A stretch of 13,559 bases of DNA from Candidatus Thorarchaeota archaeon MP8T_1 (lineage in GTDB: Archaea; Asgardarchaeota; Thorarchaeia; Thorarchaeales; Thorarchaeaceae), in the NCBI GenBank assembly GCA_002825465.1, contig PJER01000057.1, positions 1 to 13,559 on the forward strand, read 5' to 3'. How positions within the stretch are numbered: the first letter of the stretch is position 1; each line of letters opens with the position of its first letter. A program made the translations under genes and the position numbers. The notes beneath the pieces were generated by a model. That model was not told the DNA's origin, made no database searches, and saw nothing but the letters and a program-made list of their open reading frames with translations. Below, piece after piece: positions 1 through 6,101 of this stretch.

Positions 1-473
1 ATTATTCCGATGAATGATTTCCTGCTTACTCCTAAATCATATAGGGACTCTGGCCATAAGTCATCTACATTTAATATAAGAGAACATCTATTGATTGATT
101 TGTAGAATAAACCAGGAATAACACCCAAGATATTTGGATTAGACACCCAAACAACATCATGACGATTAAGAAAGAAAAATGCAAAAAATGAAGAAATCAT
201 AAACGAGAGAAAGAGGATAATTCGTTTCACAATCCCTTCTGATTTAACTGGAGGGACAAAAGTTCTAATTACTTTTACTCCATCATGGTAATCGATTCTT
301 AATGGCTTCCATCTATATCGAGGGGGGACATTACCGGTAGGATAATGTGGAGCAGCAGAGATGACTGAAACATCGCATCCATTTCTTTGTAGGCCTCTTA
401 CGACATTGTATGCTCTTGTTGCACCGCCTCCCATATCTGGTGGATAATACTGTGCAATAACAAGAACTCTCAT
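1..473 (-). CDS. Glycosyltransferase family 4, N-terminal part (cut by window edge)
   Basis: This reading frame begins with ATG at 473 and is still open at base 1, so only the first 157 residues are visible. The N-terminus (MRVLVIAQYYPPDMGGGATR) is the first Rossmann strand plus glycine-rich loop of a GT-B fold, family 4 glycosyltransferase. 'PHYPTGNVPPRY' (about 42-53) and 'DDLWPESLYDLG' (137-148) are typical of the WbuB/WcaI-like subgroup that adds sugars to lipid-linked glycans. A very hydrophobic stretch at about 84-102, followed by NRHDVVWVSNP, probably sits against the membrane, as in that subgroup. GAGGT lies about 8 bases before the ATG, and the gap to the upstream glycosyltransferase gene is only 20 bases, so the two are almost certainly co-transcribed and act in the same glycan pathway at the cytoplasmic membrane face. 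Donor and acceptor cannot be read from the fragment. The EX7E motif would lie outside the window. Confidence 0.88.
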   Translation of the reverse strand, partial: MRVLVIAQYYPPDMGGGATRAYNVVRGLQRNGCDVSVISAAPHYPTGNVPPRYRWKPLRIDYHDGVKVIRTFVPPVKSEGIVKRIILFLSFMISSFFAFFFLNRHDVVWVSNPNILGVIPGLFYKSINRCSLILNVDDLWPESLYDLGVSRKSFIGI

Positions 474-493
474 CCAGAATACCTCATGAACCT

Positions 494-1627
494 TTACGAT
501 GCAATCTCTGCATATGCGTTTCCAACAATGCTGTATGTATTTTTGAGTGTATGTTCTTTTTCTATGACTTGACGTGCTTCACGAGTTATATTTGATATCA
601 GGGATTCGTCATTTAGAACAGAGTCAACAGCCGATTGAAAACTTGGCAAACTTCGATCGATGAGAAGGCCTGTTTCACGGTTACGTATTATATAAGGGAC
701 ATCCCCAACCCTTGTGGAGATTACAGGAACTCCTGATGCCATTGCTTCGAGTACGACAGTTGGCATTCCTTCCCAATATGATGGAAGAACTAGAGCTGTT
801 GATTCTCTGAGGACTTGTGGAACATCTTTATGCTGGACTGGACCAACAACATCGACTGAAATCCCGTTTCCTTTTCTTTGAAGTGTATCTTTCAATATCT
901 GCAAGGGTTTAAAGAAACTACCCTGTCCAACGAATTTCATTCTCAATTCTTTGTGACCATCAAGAGCCATGTGTCGAAGCCATTGAATTAGTGATCCCAC
1001 ACCTTTCCAAGGTTCAAAATCACCCAAGTATAGAAAGGAAGGTATCACTGGTGGTCCATTCTTTCTAGGTTTGAAGAGTTCAGTATCTACCATATTAGGG
1101 ATATATCTCAAATGATCGGATTCAATTGCATACATCTTCTGAATCTTATTCAAATCAACTCTTGAAACAGAAGCAATGATATTGGAATGAGTAACAGTGA
1201 AGGATCCGAGCGATTTACTGTAGATGTGCTTTGCAACATATTTGAGGAAACCTACATCGTAGGGAGGCATTCCAACACCACCATGTAGTTGAAGCACAGC
1301 TTGCCGTTTTTTCAGAATCTTAGCAAGCACTGCAAGATTTGATGTCGTATATAGATGGGAGTGAATATGAAAGATATCAGAATTTGATTTCATAAGTGAG
1401 CGAAGAATGAATGTGAGTGGGTTGATATTCCAAATAACAACAGGAGTATAAGCACGATGAACTGTGATACCATCAATTTCAGAAGTACCGGTATACTTCA
1501 GATTTCTTGTTGTGGTATAGATGTGAACCTCATGGTCACTAGATTGGGCCTTCGCCAAATTCCATACATATCGTTCAGATCCGCCCATCTGTTCTCCAAC
1601 AAAGGGGCAGATGTGTGCAATCTTCAG
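494..1627 (-). CDS. Glycosyltransferase family 4 (group 1), probable CTG start
   Basis: A complete GT-B retaining glycosyltransferase of family 4. From the proposed start it has 377 residues, the usual size. Visible features are the N-terminal strand KIAHICPFVG, the glycine-rich loop GGSER, the start of the C-terminal domain at FLYLGDFEPWKG (about 198-209), and the EX7E donor-binding motif in EGMPTVVLE (about 286-294) followed by AMASGVPVI. It transfers a sugar from a nucleotide donor, probably in surface or N-glycan assembly given the second GT4 gene 20 bases downstream and a sugar nucleotidyltransferase upstream. Start choice: the first ATG is at 1588, but it would remove the first beta strand. 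The conserved residues upstream are in frame back to a TAG, with no ATG, GTG or TTG. The best site is CTG at 1627-1625, six bases after GGTGAG (1639-1634). A weaker GGAG precedes the 1588 ATG, so a shorter product cannot be excluded. Confidence 0.9.
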   Translation of the reverse strand: MKIAHICPFVGEQMGGSERYVWNLAKAQSSDHEVHIYTTTRNLKYTGTSEIDGITVHRAYTPVVIWNINPLTFILRSLMKSNSDIFHIHSHLYTTSNLAVLAKILKKRQAVLQLHGGVGMPPYDVGFLKYVAKHIYSKSLGSFTVTHSNIIASVSRVDLNKIQKMYAIESDHLRYIPNMVDTELFKPRKNGPPVIPSFLYLGDFEPWKGVGSLIQWLRHMALDGHKELRMKFVGQGSFFKPLQILKDTLQRKGNGISVDVVGPVQHKDVPQVLRESTALVLPSYWEGMPTVVLEAMASGVPVISTRVGDVPYIIRNRETGLLIDRSLPSFQSAVDSVLNDESLISNITREARQVIEKEHTLKNTYSIVGNAYAEIAS

Positions 1628-1633
1628 AGCAAT

Positions 1634-1639
1634 CTCACC
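1634..1639 (-). promoter_or_regulatory. Ribosome binding site deciding the CTG start
   Basis: GGTGAG on the minus strand, six bases before CTG at 1627. This is the only Shine-Dalgarno-like sequence at proper distance from a codon that preserves the first beta strand of the glycosyltransferase. It is the main sequence support for a non-standard start there. Confidence 0.5.
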
Positions 1640-1666
1640 CCGGTTGATGATTTCGGTCTATGTCAC

Positions 1667-1686
1667 AAGCAAATCATATTTTGCTT
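1667..1686. repeat. Perfect 7-bp inverted repeat between two genes
   Basis: AAGCAAA (1667-1673) and TTTGCTT (1680-1686) are perfect inverted arms around a 6-base A/T-rich spacer. The element lies just after the DUF457 gene stop and about 40 bases before the glycosyltransferase start. In RNA it could form a weak hairpin; as DNA it could be a protein-binding palindrome. The A/T-rich centre (AAAATATGATTT on the minus strand) also resembles a TATA element for an internal promoter. The function is not shown by the sequence. Confidence 0.35.
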
Positions 1687-1691
1687 ACCTC

Positions 1692-2198
1692 TTAAGTTTT
1701 AGGCGAATACCTGCCTCTCTTTTTTTCGAAGATATTGTAACAGAATCGTATACAAAGAACAACAAGTAGTGCAGCTAATCCAAACATAGGATACCACCAA
1801 TAATCAGGCCAGACTAAATTAAAAGAAAAAGCATATCGAAGTGGATAGAGAAGATACAGACCGAATTCAGCCCAAGGATACATTACTAGATCCAGAAGAA
1901 GATGACTTATACTCCCCAAAAGTATTAGCCTAAACTTCTCAACGAACTCAAGACCATTAAGCACAAAGCATGCAGCAGAAACATAGCTGAGAATGATAGC
2001 TCCAAGAATCGAATGAAATGCAGAACCAAGTCCAAGCCAATCAATACCAACTGCAGTCAACATCCAAGTAACCGGACGCTCAATATCAATCAAGAGAGCC
2101 CCTAGGATTATCAACACCTGCTCTACACGTGTTCCCTTAGGTCGAAAGATAACGGCAAGAGAGAGTCCTATGAGGAGGTGAGTTAGTACATCAGGCAT
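1692..2198 (-). CDS. DUF457/YdjM-like membrane-bound metal-dependent hydrolase
   Basis: A 168-residue membrane protein of the DUF457 family, annotated in general as predicted metal-dependent hydrolases with a distant relation to zinc-dependent phospholipase C/S1 nuclease folds. It opens with the family's MPDVLTHLLIG signature. Candidate metal ligands are D3, H7, D38 (GALLIDIERP), H62 (FHSILGA) and H99/D103 (SHLLLD), all present, so an active site looks intact. Hydrophobic segments lie near 25-38, 62-82, 91-105, 112-122 and 137-153, and the C-terminus is basic (KKRGRY), probably cytoplasmic. Its ATG overlaps the end of the upstream OB-fold membrane protein by 8 bases, so the two are translationally coupled and probably work together. 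GGAGGT lies upstream, inside the start region of the gene. The substrate is unknown for the family as a whole; membrane lipid or polyprenyl substrates are a guess. Confidence 0.8.
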   Translation of the reverse strand: MPDVLTHLLIGLSLAVIFRPKGTRVEQVLIILGALLIDIERPVTWMLTAVGIDWLGLGSAFHSILGAIILSYVSAACFVLNGLEFVEKFRLILLGSISHLLLDLVMYPWAEFGLYLLYPLRYAFSFNLVWPDYWWYPMFGLAALLVVLCIRFCYNIFEKKRGRYSPKT

Positions 2199-2679
2199 TA
2201 TGCGCTTTCCTCCTTACAATTGCAATCTGTTTGATATCAATTTTAAAGACTGAGAAGAAGATGATAATAAAGAGAAGAATTCCAGGAGCAGATCGAATTA
2301 GAGAACTATTGTAGTCGAGAACATAGATTTCATGAACTGCAATAGAATTGTTTGTCTGAATCCAAGATACACCACGGATATATACACGCTCGCCTGGACT
2401 CACAGAACCAAATGATGAGGACAAGGTCAGAATTATTTCATAGTCCTTACTAATGACAAGGTAAACCCCTTCATCAATAATCGAAGTGATTGTAACTTGT
2501 GAGGAAATATTTCTTCCTTCAAATGGGGTGGGATTCTGTTTAATTTGTTCAACGCTTACAACAACATATTCAGACTGTTGAATAGCATACGGAAATAGAG
2601 TATCAGAGGAAATGATAATTACTACAAAGACAGCTAAGAGTGCAATTCCTCGAATTAGTTCAGGACGTACTTTAATCAT
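2191..2679 (-). CDS. Membrane protein with probable OB-fold (CcmE/tRNA-anti-like) domain
   Basis: 162 residues. A signal-anchor-like hydrophobic helix (about 9-26) is followed by an extracytoplasmic domain (about 36-122), a second hydrophobic helix (about 131-146) and a short basic tail (VRRKAHNA). The middle domain begins VVSVEQIKQNPTPFEG and continues with alternating short beta strands (VTITSII, VYLVIS, EIILTLS), a turn and VSPGERVYIRGV. This pattern, a residue 'paid for' by 'PxxFxG', then 'GxxVxxxG', is what OB-fold domains of the tRNA-anti/CcmE type look like. The assignment rests on pattern only. The gene starts 20 bases after the nucleotidyltransferase stop and its end overlaps the DUF457 gene by 8 bases. 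It most likely serves as an extracellular or pseudoperiplasmic binding partner for the DUF457 protein. No catalytic motif is seen. Confidence 0.65.
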   Translation of the reverse strand: MIKVRPELIRGIALLAVFVVIIISSDTLFPYAIQQSEYVVVSVEQIKQNPTPFEGRNISSQVTITSIIDEGVYLVISKDYEIILTLSSSFGSVSPGERVYIRGVSWIQTNNSIAVHEIYVLDYNSSLIRSAPGILLFIIIFFSVFKIDIKQIAIVRRKAHNA

Positions 2680-2699
2680 ACAATCCCGCCAGAATACCT

Positions 2700-3527
2700 T
2701 TACTTTCCAAGTGCTGCTGCGGCTTGCTCAAGCCCCTTCAGGTTATTCACAGGAATCCATGATTCTGATGGAATGTTTATGGCAAACAACTTCTGCTCCT
2801 TTGCAATCACTGGACAGATGACCTTCTCAAAAGAAGACTCCACCTCCAGCGAAATCAATCTCCTAAAATATTCATAAATCTCAGGTGCAAACACAGTGAT
2901 TCCAGTATGAGCAGGAACTGCAATAGAAGGATATTTTGTGATATCCAACACCTTTCCTTTCTCAATGATCATACCGGAAAATTGGTAATACGTTTCAGGA
3001 ACAACGATAAATGTTCCAATACATCCATTCTTTACACCTTTGAGATGACCTTCAAGAAATATATCACCATAGGGTCTGTTAAGTCCAATAATCAGGTCAT
3101 CGGGATTGTGAACAATTGCTGTCAACGAATCATCAAGTACTCTACGATTCAACGCATTGAGGATAGCTCCAGCATTGCCTACTTTTCGACCATCAGGATC
3201 TGCAGAATAACGAATCTCAACTCCCCATCGTGAACCATCACCAAGATGTTCTTCAACTTTCTCCGCGAGAAAGCCTGTCAGAATTACGAATTTCTTGATA
3301 CCACATGAAACATAGTCCTGCACAGCCTTTTCAATCATGCTTTGGTCCCTATCAATCTTAATCATGACCTTATTGATTCCTTCACTGGCAGTCTCAGCAC
3401 GAATTCGAGTCCCTTTCCCTCCTGCAGGCATGACCACTACAGTTTCAGCTTTCAGAGCTTCAATTTCATCTTGAGAGACCTTTGTTGTTGTATCCTCAGT
3501 ATTGATACGGACTCTCAGTTCAGTCAT
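2700..3527 (-). CDS. Sugar-phosphate nucleotidyltransferase (NDP-sugar pyrophosphorylase family)
   Basis: From ATG 3527 this is 275 residues. It has the N-terminal Rossmann-like nucleotidyltransferase fold: VVVMPAGGKGTRI (about 30-42) is the nucleotide-binding glycine loop, K53 in INKVMIKID aligns with the lysine after the loop, GNAGAI (about 117-122) replaces the common GTAGA, and NPDDLI (141-146) is the metal-binding aspartate motif. It should join a sugar-1-phosphate to NTP to give an NDP-sugar for the glycosyltransferases downstream. The usual 'RLxPxTxxxPK' after the loop is altered to RIRAETASEGINK, so sugar and base specificity cannot be predicted. Start is uncertain: the frame also offers ATG 3566, TTG 3551 (GAGG only 3 bases ahead) and TTG 3581. 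None has a good Shine-Dalgarno, and the 25-45 residues before the core are polar and not conserved-looking. It lies 30-80 bases after hypC in the same operon. Confidence 0.82.
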   Translation of the reverse strand: MTELRVRINTEDTTTKVSQDEIEALKAETVVVMPAGGKGTRIRAETASEGINKVMIKIDRDQSMIEKAVQDYVSCGIKKFVILTGFLAEKVEEHLGDGSRWGVEIRYSADPDGRKVGNAGAILNALNRRVLDDSLTAIVHNPDDLIIGLNRPYGDIFLEGHLKGVKNGCIGTFIVVPETYYQFSGMIIEKGKVLDITKYPSIAVPAHTGITVFAPEIYEYFRRLISLEVESSFEKVICPVIAKEQKLFAINIPSESWIPVNNLKGLEQAAAALGK

Positions 3528-3610
3528 AATTGATTCTAATGTTTCGTTCAATGTCCTCGCACCCATCCATTGATTGCACAATGCGATACAAAAACTTCTC
3601 TATGCCATCT

Positions 3611-3850
3611 TTATCTTTCAGGCTCTTTTCCTTCAGCCATTTGAGCCATCTCCTCGAAGAGAGCTAGTGTCTTCTTGGCTTCCACTTCATTCATCTTCTC
3701 AATTGCATAACCTGTGTGAATGATGACATATTCGCCAACCTCTAAGTCGGGAATAAGGGTCACACAGACCTTCTTGCTCGCACCGCCAAAATCAACCTGA
3801 GCAAAATCGCCATCAATCGATAGAACACGGGCAGGAACAGCAAGACACAT
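3611..3850 (-). CDS. hypC: HypC/HybG hydrogenase maturation chaperone
   Basis: 79 residues, normal for HypC. The protein starts MCLAVPARVL; Cys2, exposed after Met removal, is the essential cysteine that holds the Fe(CN)2CO unit and contacts HypD and the hydrogenase large subunit. VDFGGASKKV (19-28) and IIHTGYAIEKMNEVEA (43-58, His45) are the other family signatures, forming the OB-like barrel and C-terminal helix. Start: a GTG at 3862 is in frame, but it is part of GTGAGG, the ribosome binding site, which is correctly spaced (6 bases) from ATG 3850. That start also puts the cysteine at position 2. No hypA, B, D, E or F or hydrogenase gene is in view. The neighbours are a radical SAM gene 59 bases upstream and a sugar nucleotidyltransferase downstream. 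The role in hydrogenase maturation is known for the family; in this context it is inferred. Confidence 0.93.
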   Translation of the reverse strand: MCLAVPARVLSIDGDFAQVDFGGASKKVCVTLIPDLEVGEYVIIHTGYAIEKMNEVEAKKTLALFEEMAQMAEGKEPER

Positions 3851-3909
3851 AGTAATCCTCACATTGATTTTTGTTCATCATCTTTAGAATGTTGTGACAG
3901 GGTCGAAGG

Positions 3910-5013
3910 TCAATCGACAGGTCGCCAGATGATCCCCAACTCATCTGCCTTTGTTCGTGCAAGATTCATCTCAGTCATGTTGACCCTACGTGAAATCTCT
4001 GGGAATTTCTGAGGTTCGCTCCTGACTCGATGTTCAGGCCTGTACTGACCCATGATGTTCACAATACAATTGGGCATGTTCTCTGCAATCCACTCCAGAA
4101 TCGGAATTGTACAGCACTCAACATGGTTAGGCATTACAAGATGCCGAATAATTACCTCACCAGAGTTGTAGGTAATCAAATGGTTTCGAGATACAATATC
4201 GAAATAGTCCTTCACTCCCGAGAGCCTCTCTGCGCATTGATTATTTCCATACTTGAAATCTGGAAGCCAGACATCGAATACATCAGAAAGGAGTGCCATC
4301 GTTTCTTCAGAGCAGTAGAGGTTCGAGTTCCAGAGTTGTGTAACATTAGATGTCTGATAAATCATAGACTCTAGGATTGTGTGCGTATTTGGTATTGGGT
4401 CACCACCAACATAATTGATGTTCAATGCTCCGTCCCCATGGAGCCGCTCTGCGATTCTGGCTACAGCCTCAGAACTCACAATCTGACCTGAATTAGGATT
4501 GGTTGAGATATCATCATTCTGACAGAAGACACAAGCAAGACAACAAGAAGAGAAAAAGATAGTTCCAGAAGGAACCAGAGGTGGCTCTTCACCGGTGTGT
4601 AAGAATGCAGAAGAGACTCGAGACTCAGACCCTAATTTACACCAACCCTTCTCATCCTTTGTCCGATCAGCTCCACATTTACGTTCACAGAAATGGCAGT
4701 CAGCAAGGATTCGATGTGCCAGCTCAACCTTCAGATCAAGAAAACTGTGATTCGATCTGGGGATATCTGAGAGATCGAGTTCTTCCAAGTCAATCTTCTT
4801 AACGAACTCTTGAAATCTAGTTGAACATTCTTCATGTGCTTTCCAAAGGTGTGAGGTCGAATCAGAGAGTTCTCCGTTAAATGGGATCCTCTTTGCAATC
4901 AGGTATTTTGCTATTCGTTCTTTGTCGATAATATCTCTGTATCGAGATAGCCTACGCACTACTTCGGGATCTTTCCAGACTCGGAGTGCATCAGGTCTAA
5001 TTACTCGCCACAT
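3910..5013 (-). CDS. Radical SAM protein, PflX/pyruvate-formate-lyase-activating-enzyme-like
   Basis: 367 residues. The radical SAM cluster motif CX3CX2C is C157-CLA-C161-VF-C164 and should bind the [4Fe-4S] cluster that cleaves S-adenosylmethionine. GGDP (203-206) is the family's version of the GGE motif that contacts the SAM amino group. PDFKYGNN (251-258) and RHLVMPNH (290-297) are typical of the PflX branch. Before the core is a second cysteine set, C106-X2-C109-X3-C113 and C125 (CHFCERKCGADR...GWC), also characteristic of PflX and likely a structural metal site. About 100 residues ahead of it form a polar, helical-looking N-terminal region longer than in most PflX proteins. Substrate unknown; despite the name, no pyruvate formate-lyase gene is nearby. 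ATG 5013 is the furthest in-frame start seen and has no clear ribosome binding site. hypC follows after 59 bases and the transcarbamoylase-fold gene precedes by 43, so a shared transcript is likely. Confidence 0.88.
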   Translation of the reverse strand: MWRVIRPDALRVWKDPEVVRRLSRYRDIIDKERIAKYLIAKRIPFNGELSDSTSHLWKAHEECSTRFQEFVKKIDLEELDLSDIPRSNHSFLDLKVELAHRILADCHFCERKCGADRTKDEKGWCKLGSESRVSSAFLHTGEEPPLVPSGTIFFSSCCLACVFCQNDDISTNPNSGQIVSSEAVARIAERLHGDGALNINYVGGDPIPNTHTILESMIYQTSNVTQLWNSNLYCSEETMALLSDVFDVWLPDFKYGNNQCAERLSGVKDYFDIVSRNHLITYNSGEVIIRHLVMPNHVECCTIPILEWIAENMPNCIVNIMGQYRPEHRVRSEPQKFPEISRRVNMTEMNLARTKADELGIIWRPVD

Positions 5014-5056
5014 CTCACATGATGATAGGAACTGTTCGATAAAAGCTCTGTGAAGG

Positions 5057-5992
5057 TCAGATTATGGACTTCTCTGTGTAGAGTATGTAGTGGATAGTCG
5101 CTGCAAGTATATTGACTCTATTTGCTTGCCAAGAAGAATTGACACATCTTGAACTTCTTAGTATTTCAGGACTCACTGTGAGCCCAGACTGGATAGAGGG
5201 ATCCGTTGAAACAACACAGGTCTCTGGAAGAAGGTTTTCAGAGAGGAACCAATCCGTGTATTTGCTTACATAGTTCACATTTCGTTCAGGATGATTGAAG
5301 TCGTCAAGTCGGAACCAGTTGTTTACATAGACTGCATCTGCATCTTCGAAGGCACTATGAAAATCAGAGGTCTCTTTGACCAGTCCATGTGCAAGTGCAG
5401 CTTCTTTCTTGACTCGATTCAATACAGGAAAATCAGGAGGGGTGACTACTCTAACATTTGCACCTGCAAGAGCACTTGATACAATGAGCCCGTGAGCAAT
5501 AGCAGGATTTGAAAAGTTAGAACCGAAGCCCCAAGAAACTACAATCTGTTTTCCTGAGAGTTTACCAAGTTGACTCTGAAATCCCATGAGATGAGTAAGA
5601 GCAGTCTGCCAGTTGTAAATATCATCATGAAGACTAAGAATAGGAGTCTCTGATGCAGTCACAAACTTCTCAGTTAGATTCCGACCCTCTCCGAATGTTT
5701 CCTTGCTGGAAAAGGCAGTAAGTAAGAGGTCGATGCTCTTCGCAGACATCTCTAGTTCCGAAATGAGAGAATCTGTGTCTTTCGATTCAACATTTCTCCA
5801 ACTAAGGTCAACTACTGGTGCACTCAATCGCGCTGCGGTAAGTTCACAGATCTGCGATTCTCTAGGAGCAGCATTGTGGAACATTGTGCCCAGAATGAAT
5901 GGGTCTTTCATCAACCGTTTCACAAGTGAGAATCCTTTAACCTCAATATCATGAGCAACTTTGAGAATCTCAGTAACAGCACGAGGGTCCAT
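5057..5992 (-). CDS. Transcarbamoylase-fold protein (ornithine/aspartate carbamoyltransferase-like) lacking catalytic motifs
   Basis: 311 residues, matching the length and domain order of the aspartate/ornithine carbamoyltransferase family. The second domain starts LSGKQIVVSWGFGSNFSNP (145-163), like the 'GKkivvtWayxp' strand of the knotted YgeW/N-acetylornithine branch, then AGANVRVVTPPDF and FEDADAVYVNNWF (215-227), comparable with 'aDvvyTDvW'. The C-terminal helix SSWQANRVNILAATIHYIL (286-304) matches the 'aeNRlhaqkAvl' helix. The carbamoyl-phosphate motifs are gone: the STRTR position is AAPRE (41-45), HPxQ is YNWQ (126-129) and HCLP is STDPS (262-266). It is therefore unlikely to use carbamoyl phosphate in the usual way, and it should not be called argF or pyrB. 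It is the first gene of the minus-strand operon, directly before the radical SAM and hypC genes. Start ATG 5992 has no strong ribosome binding site, so the transcript may be near-leaderless. Confidence 0.72.
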   Translation of the reverse strand: MDPRAVTEILKVAHDIEVKGFSLVKRLMKDPFILGTMFHNAAPRESQICELTAARLSAPVVDLSWRNVESKDTDSLISELEMSAKSIDLLLTAFSSKETFGEGRNLTEKFVTASETPILSLHDDIYNWQTALTHLMGFQSQLGKLSGKQIVVSWGFGSNFSNPAIAHGLIVSSALAGANVRVVTPPDFPVLNRVKKEAALAHGLVKETSDFHSAFEDADAVYVNNWFRLDDFNHPERNVNYVSKYTDWFLSENLLPETCVVSTDPSIQSGLTVSPEILRSSRCVNSSWQANRVNILAATIHYILYTEKSII

Positions 5993-6101
5993 GGATTTTA
6001 GATGGGTCGTTGACTGATAAGCTGTTTTATGGTGCGAATATTAATAGAAGAAAAGGCTTATGTTAGAATCTAGAAAGGTCCGCACCTGAGGAGGTTTCCA
6101 C
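5993..6101. promoter_or_regulatory. Divergent promoter region between the two operons
   Basis: The only divergent gap in the window. Toward the plus strand, purine-rich AAGAAAAG followed by CTTATGTTA (about 6049-6065) resembles a BRE/TATA pair. A start site about 25 bases on would give a leader of some 15 bases containing the GAGGAGGT ribosome binding site. Toward the minus strand, candidate TATA elements are CCATAAAAC (6032-6024) and TATTAATATT (about 6046-6037). The first would put the start very close to ATG 5992, matching the lack of a ribosome binding site there. The elements are degenerate, so exact positions are uncertain. Confidence 0.45.
6088..6095 (+). promoter_or_regulatory. Strong ribosome binding site GAGGAGGT
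   Basis: GAGGAGGT ends six bases before ATG 6102 of the UDP-ManNAc dehydrogenase. It is nearly fully complementary to the archaeal 16S 3' end and is the strongest such site in the window, fixing that start. Confidence 0.75.

Noticed and set aside
1457..1702. Plus-strand open frame overlapping the glycosyltransferase 5' end and the gap
   Set aside because: It is opposite the conserved GT4 N-terminus, and its translation lacks domain features or a ribosome binding site.
474..2699. AGGTATTCTGG found on the minus strand both before the left-edge glycosyltransferase (484-474) and before the OB-fold membrane protein (2699-2689)
   Set aside because: Only two copies, each including a GAGG/AAGG that can act as a ribosome binding site. 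The distance to the ATG differs (0 versus about 9 bases), so a shared control element is not supported.
3851..3862. GTG at 3862 as the hypC start
   Set aside because: It would add MRIT before MCLAVP, displacing the essential cysteine from position 2, and the GTGAGG sequence is better used as the ribosome binding site.
4030..4374. Open frame of 114 codons on the plus strand
   Set aside because: It lies wholly antisense within the radical SAM gene, has no ribosome binding site, and its translation has no recognisable pattern. The opposite frame carries the conserved motifs.
5057..5992. Annotation of the 311-residue protein as argF or pyrB
   Set aside because: The STRTR, HPxQ and HCLP motifs required for ornithine or aspartate carbamoyltransferase are absent.
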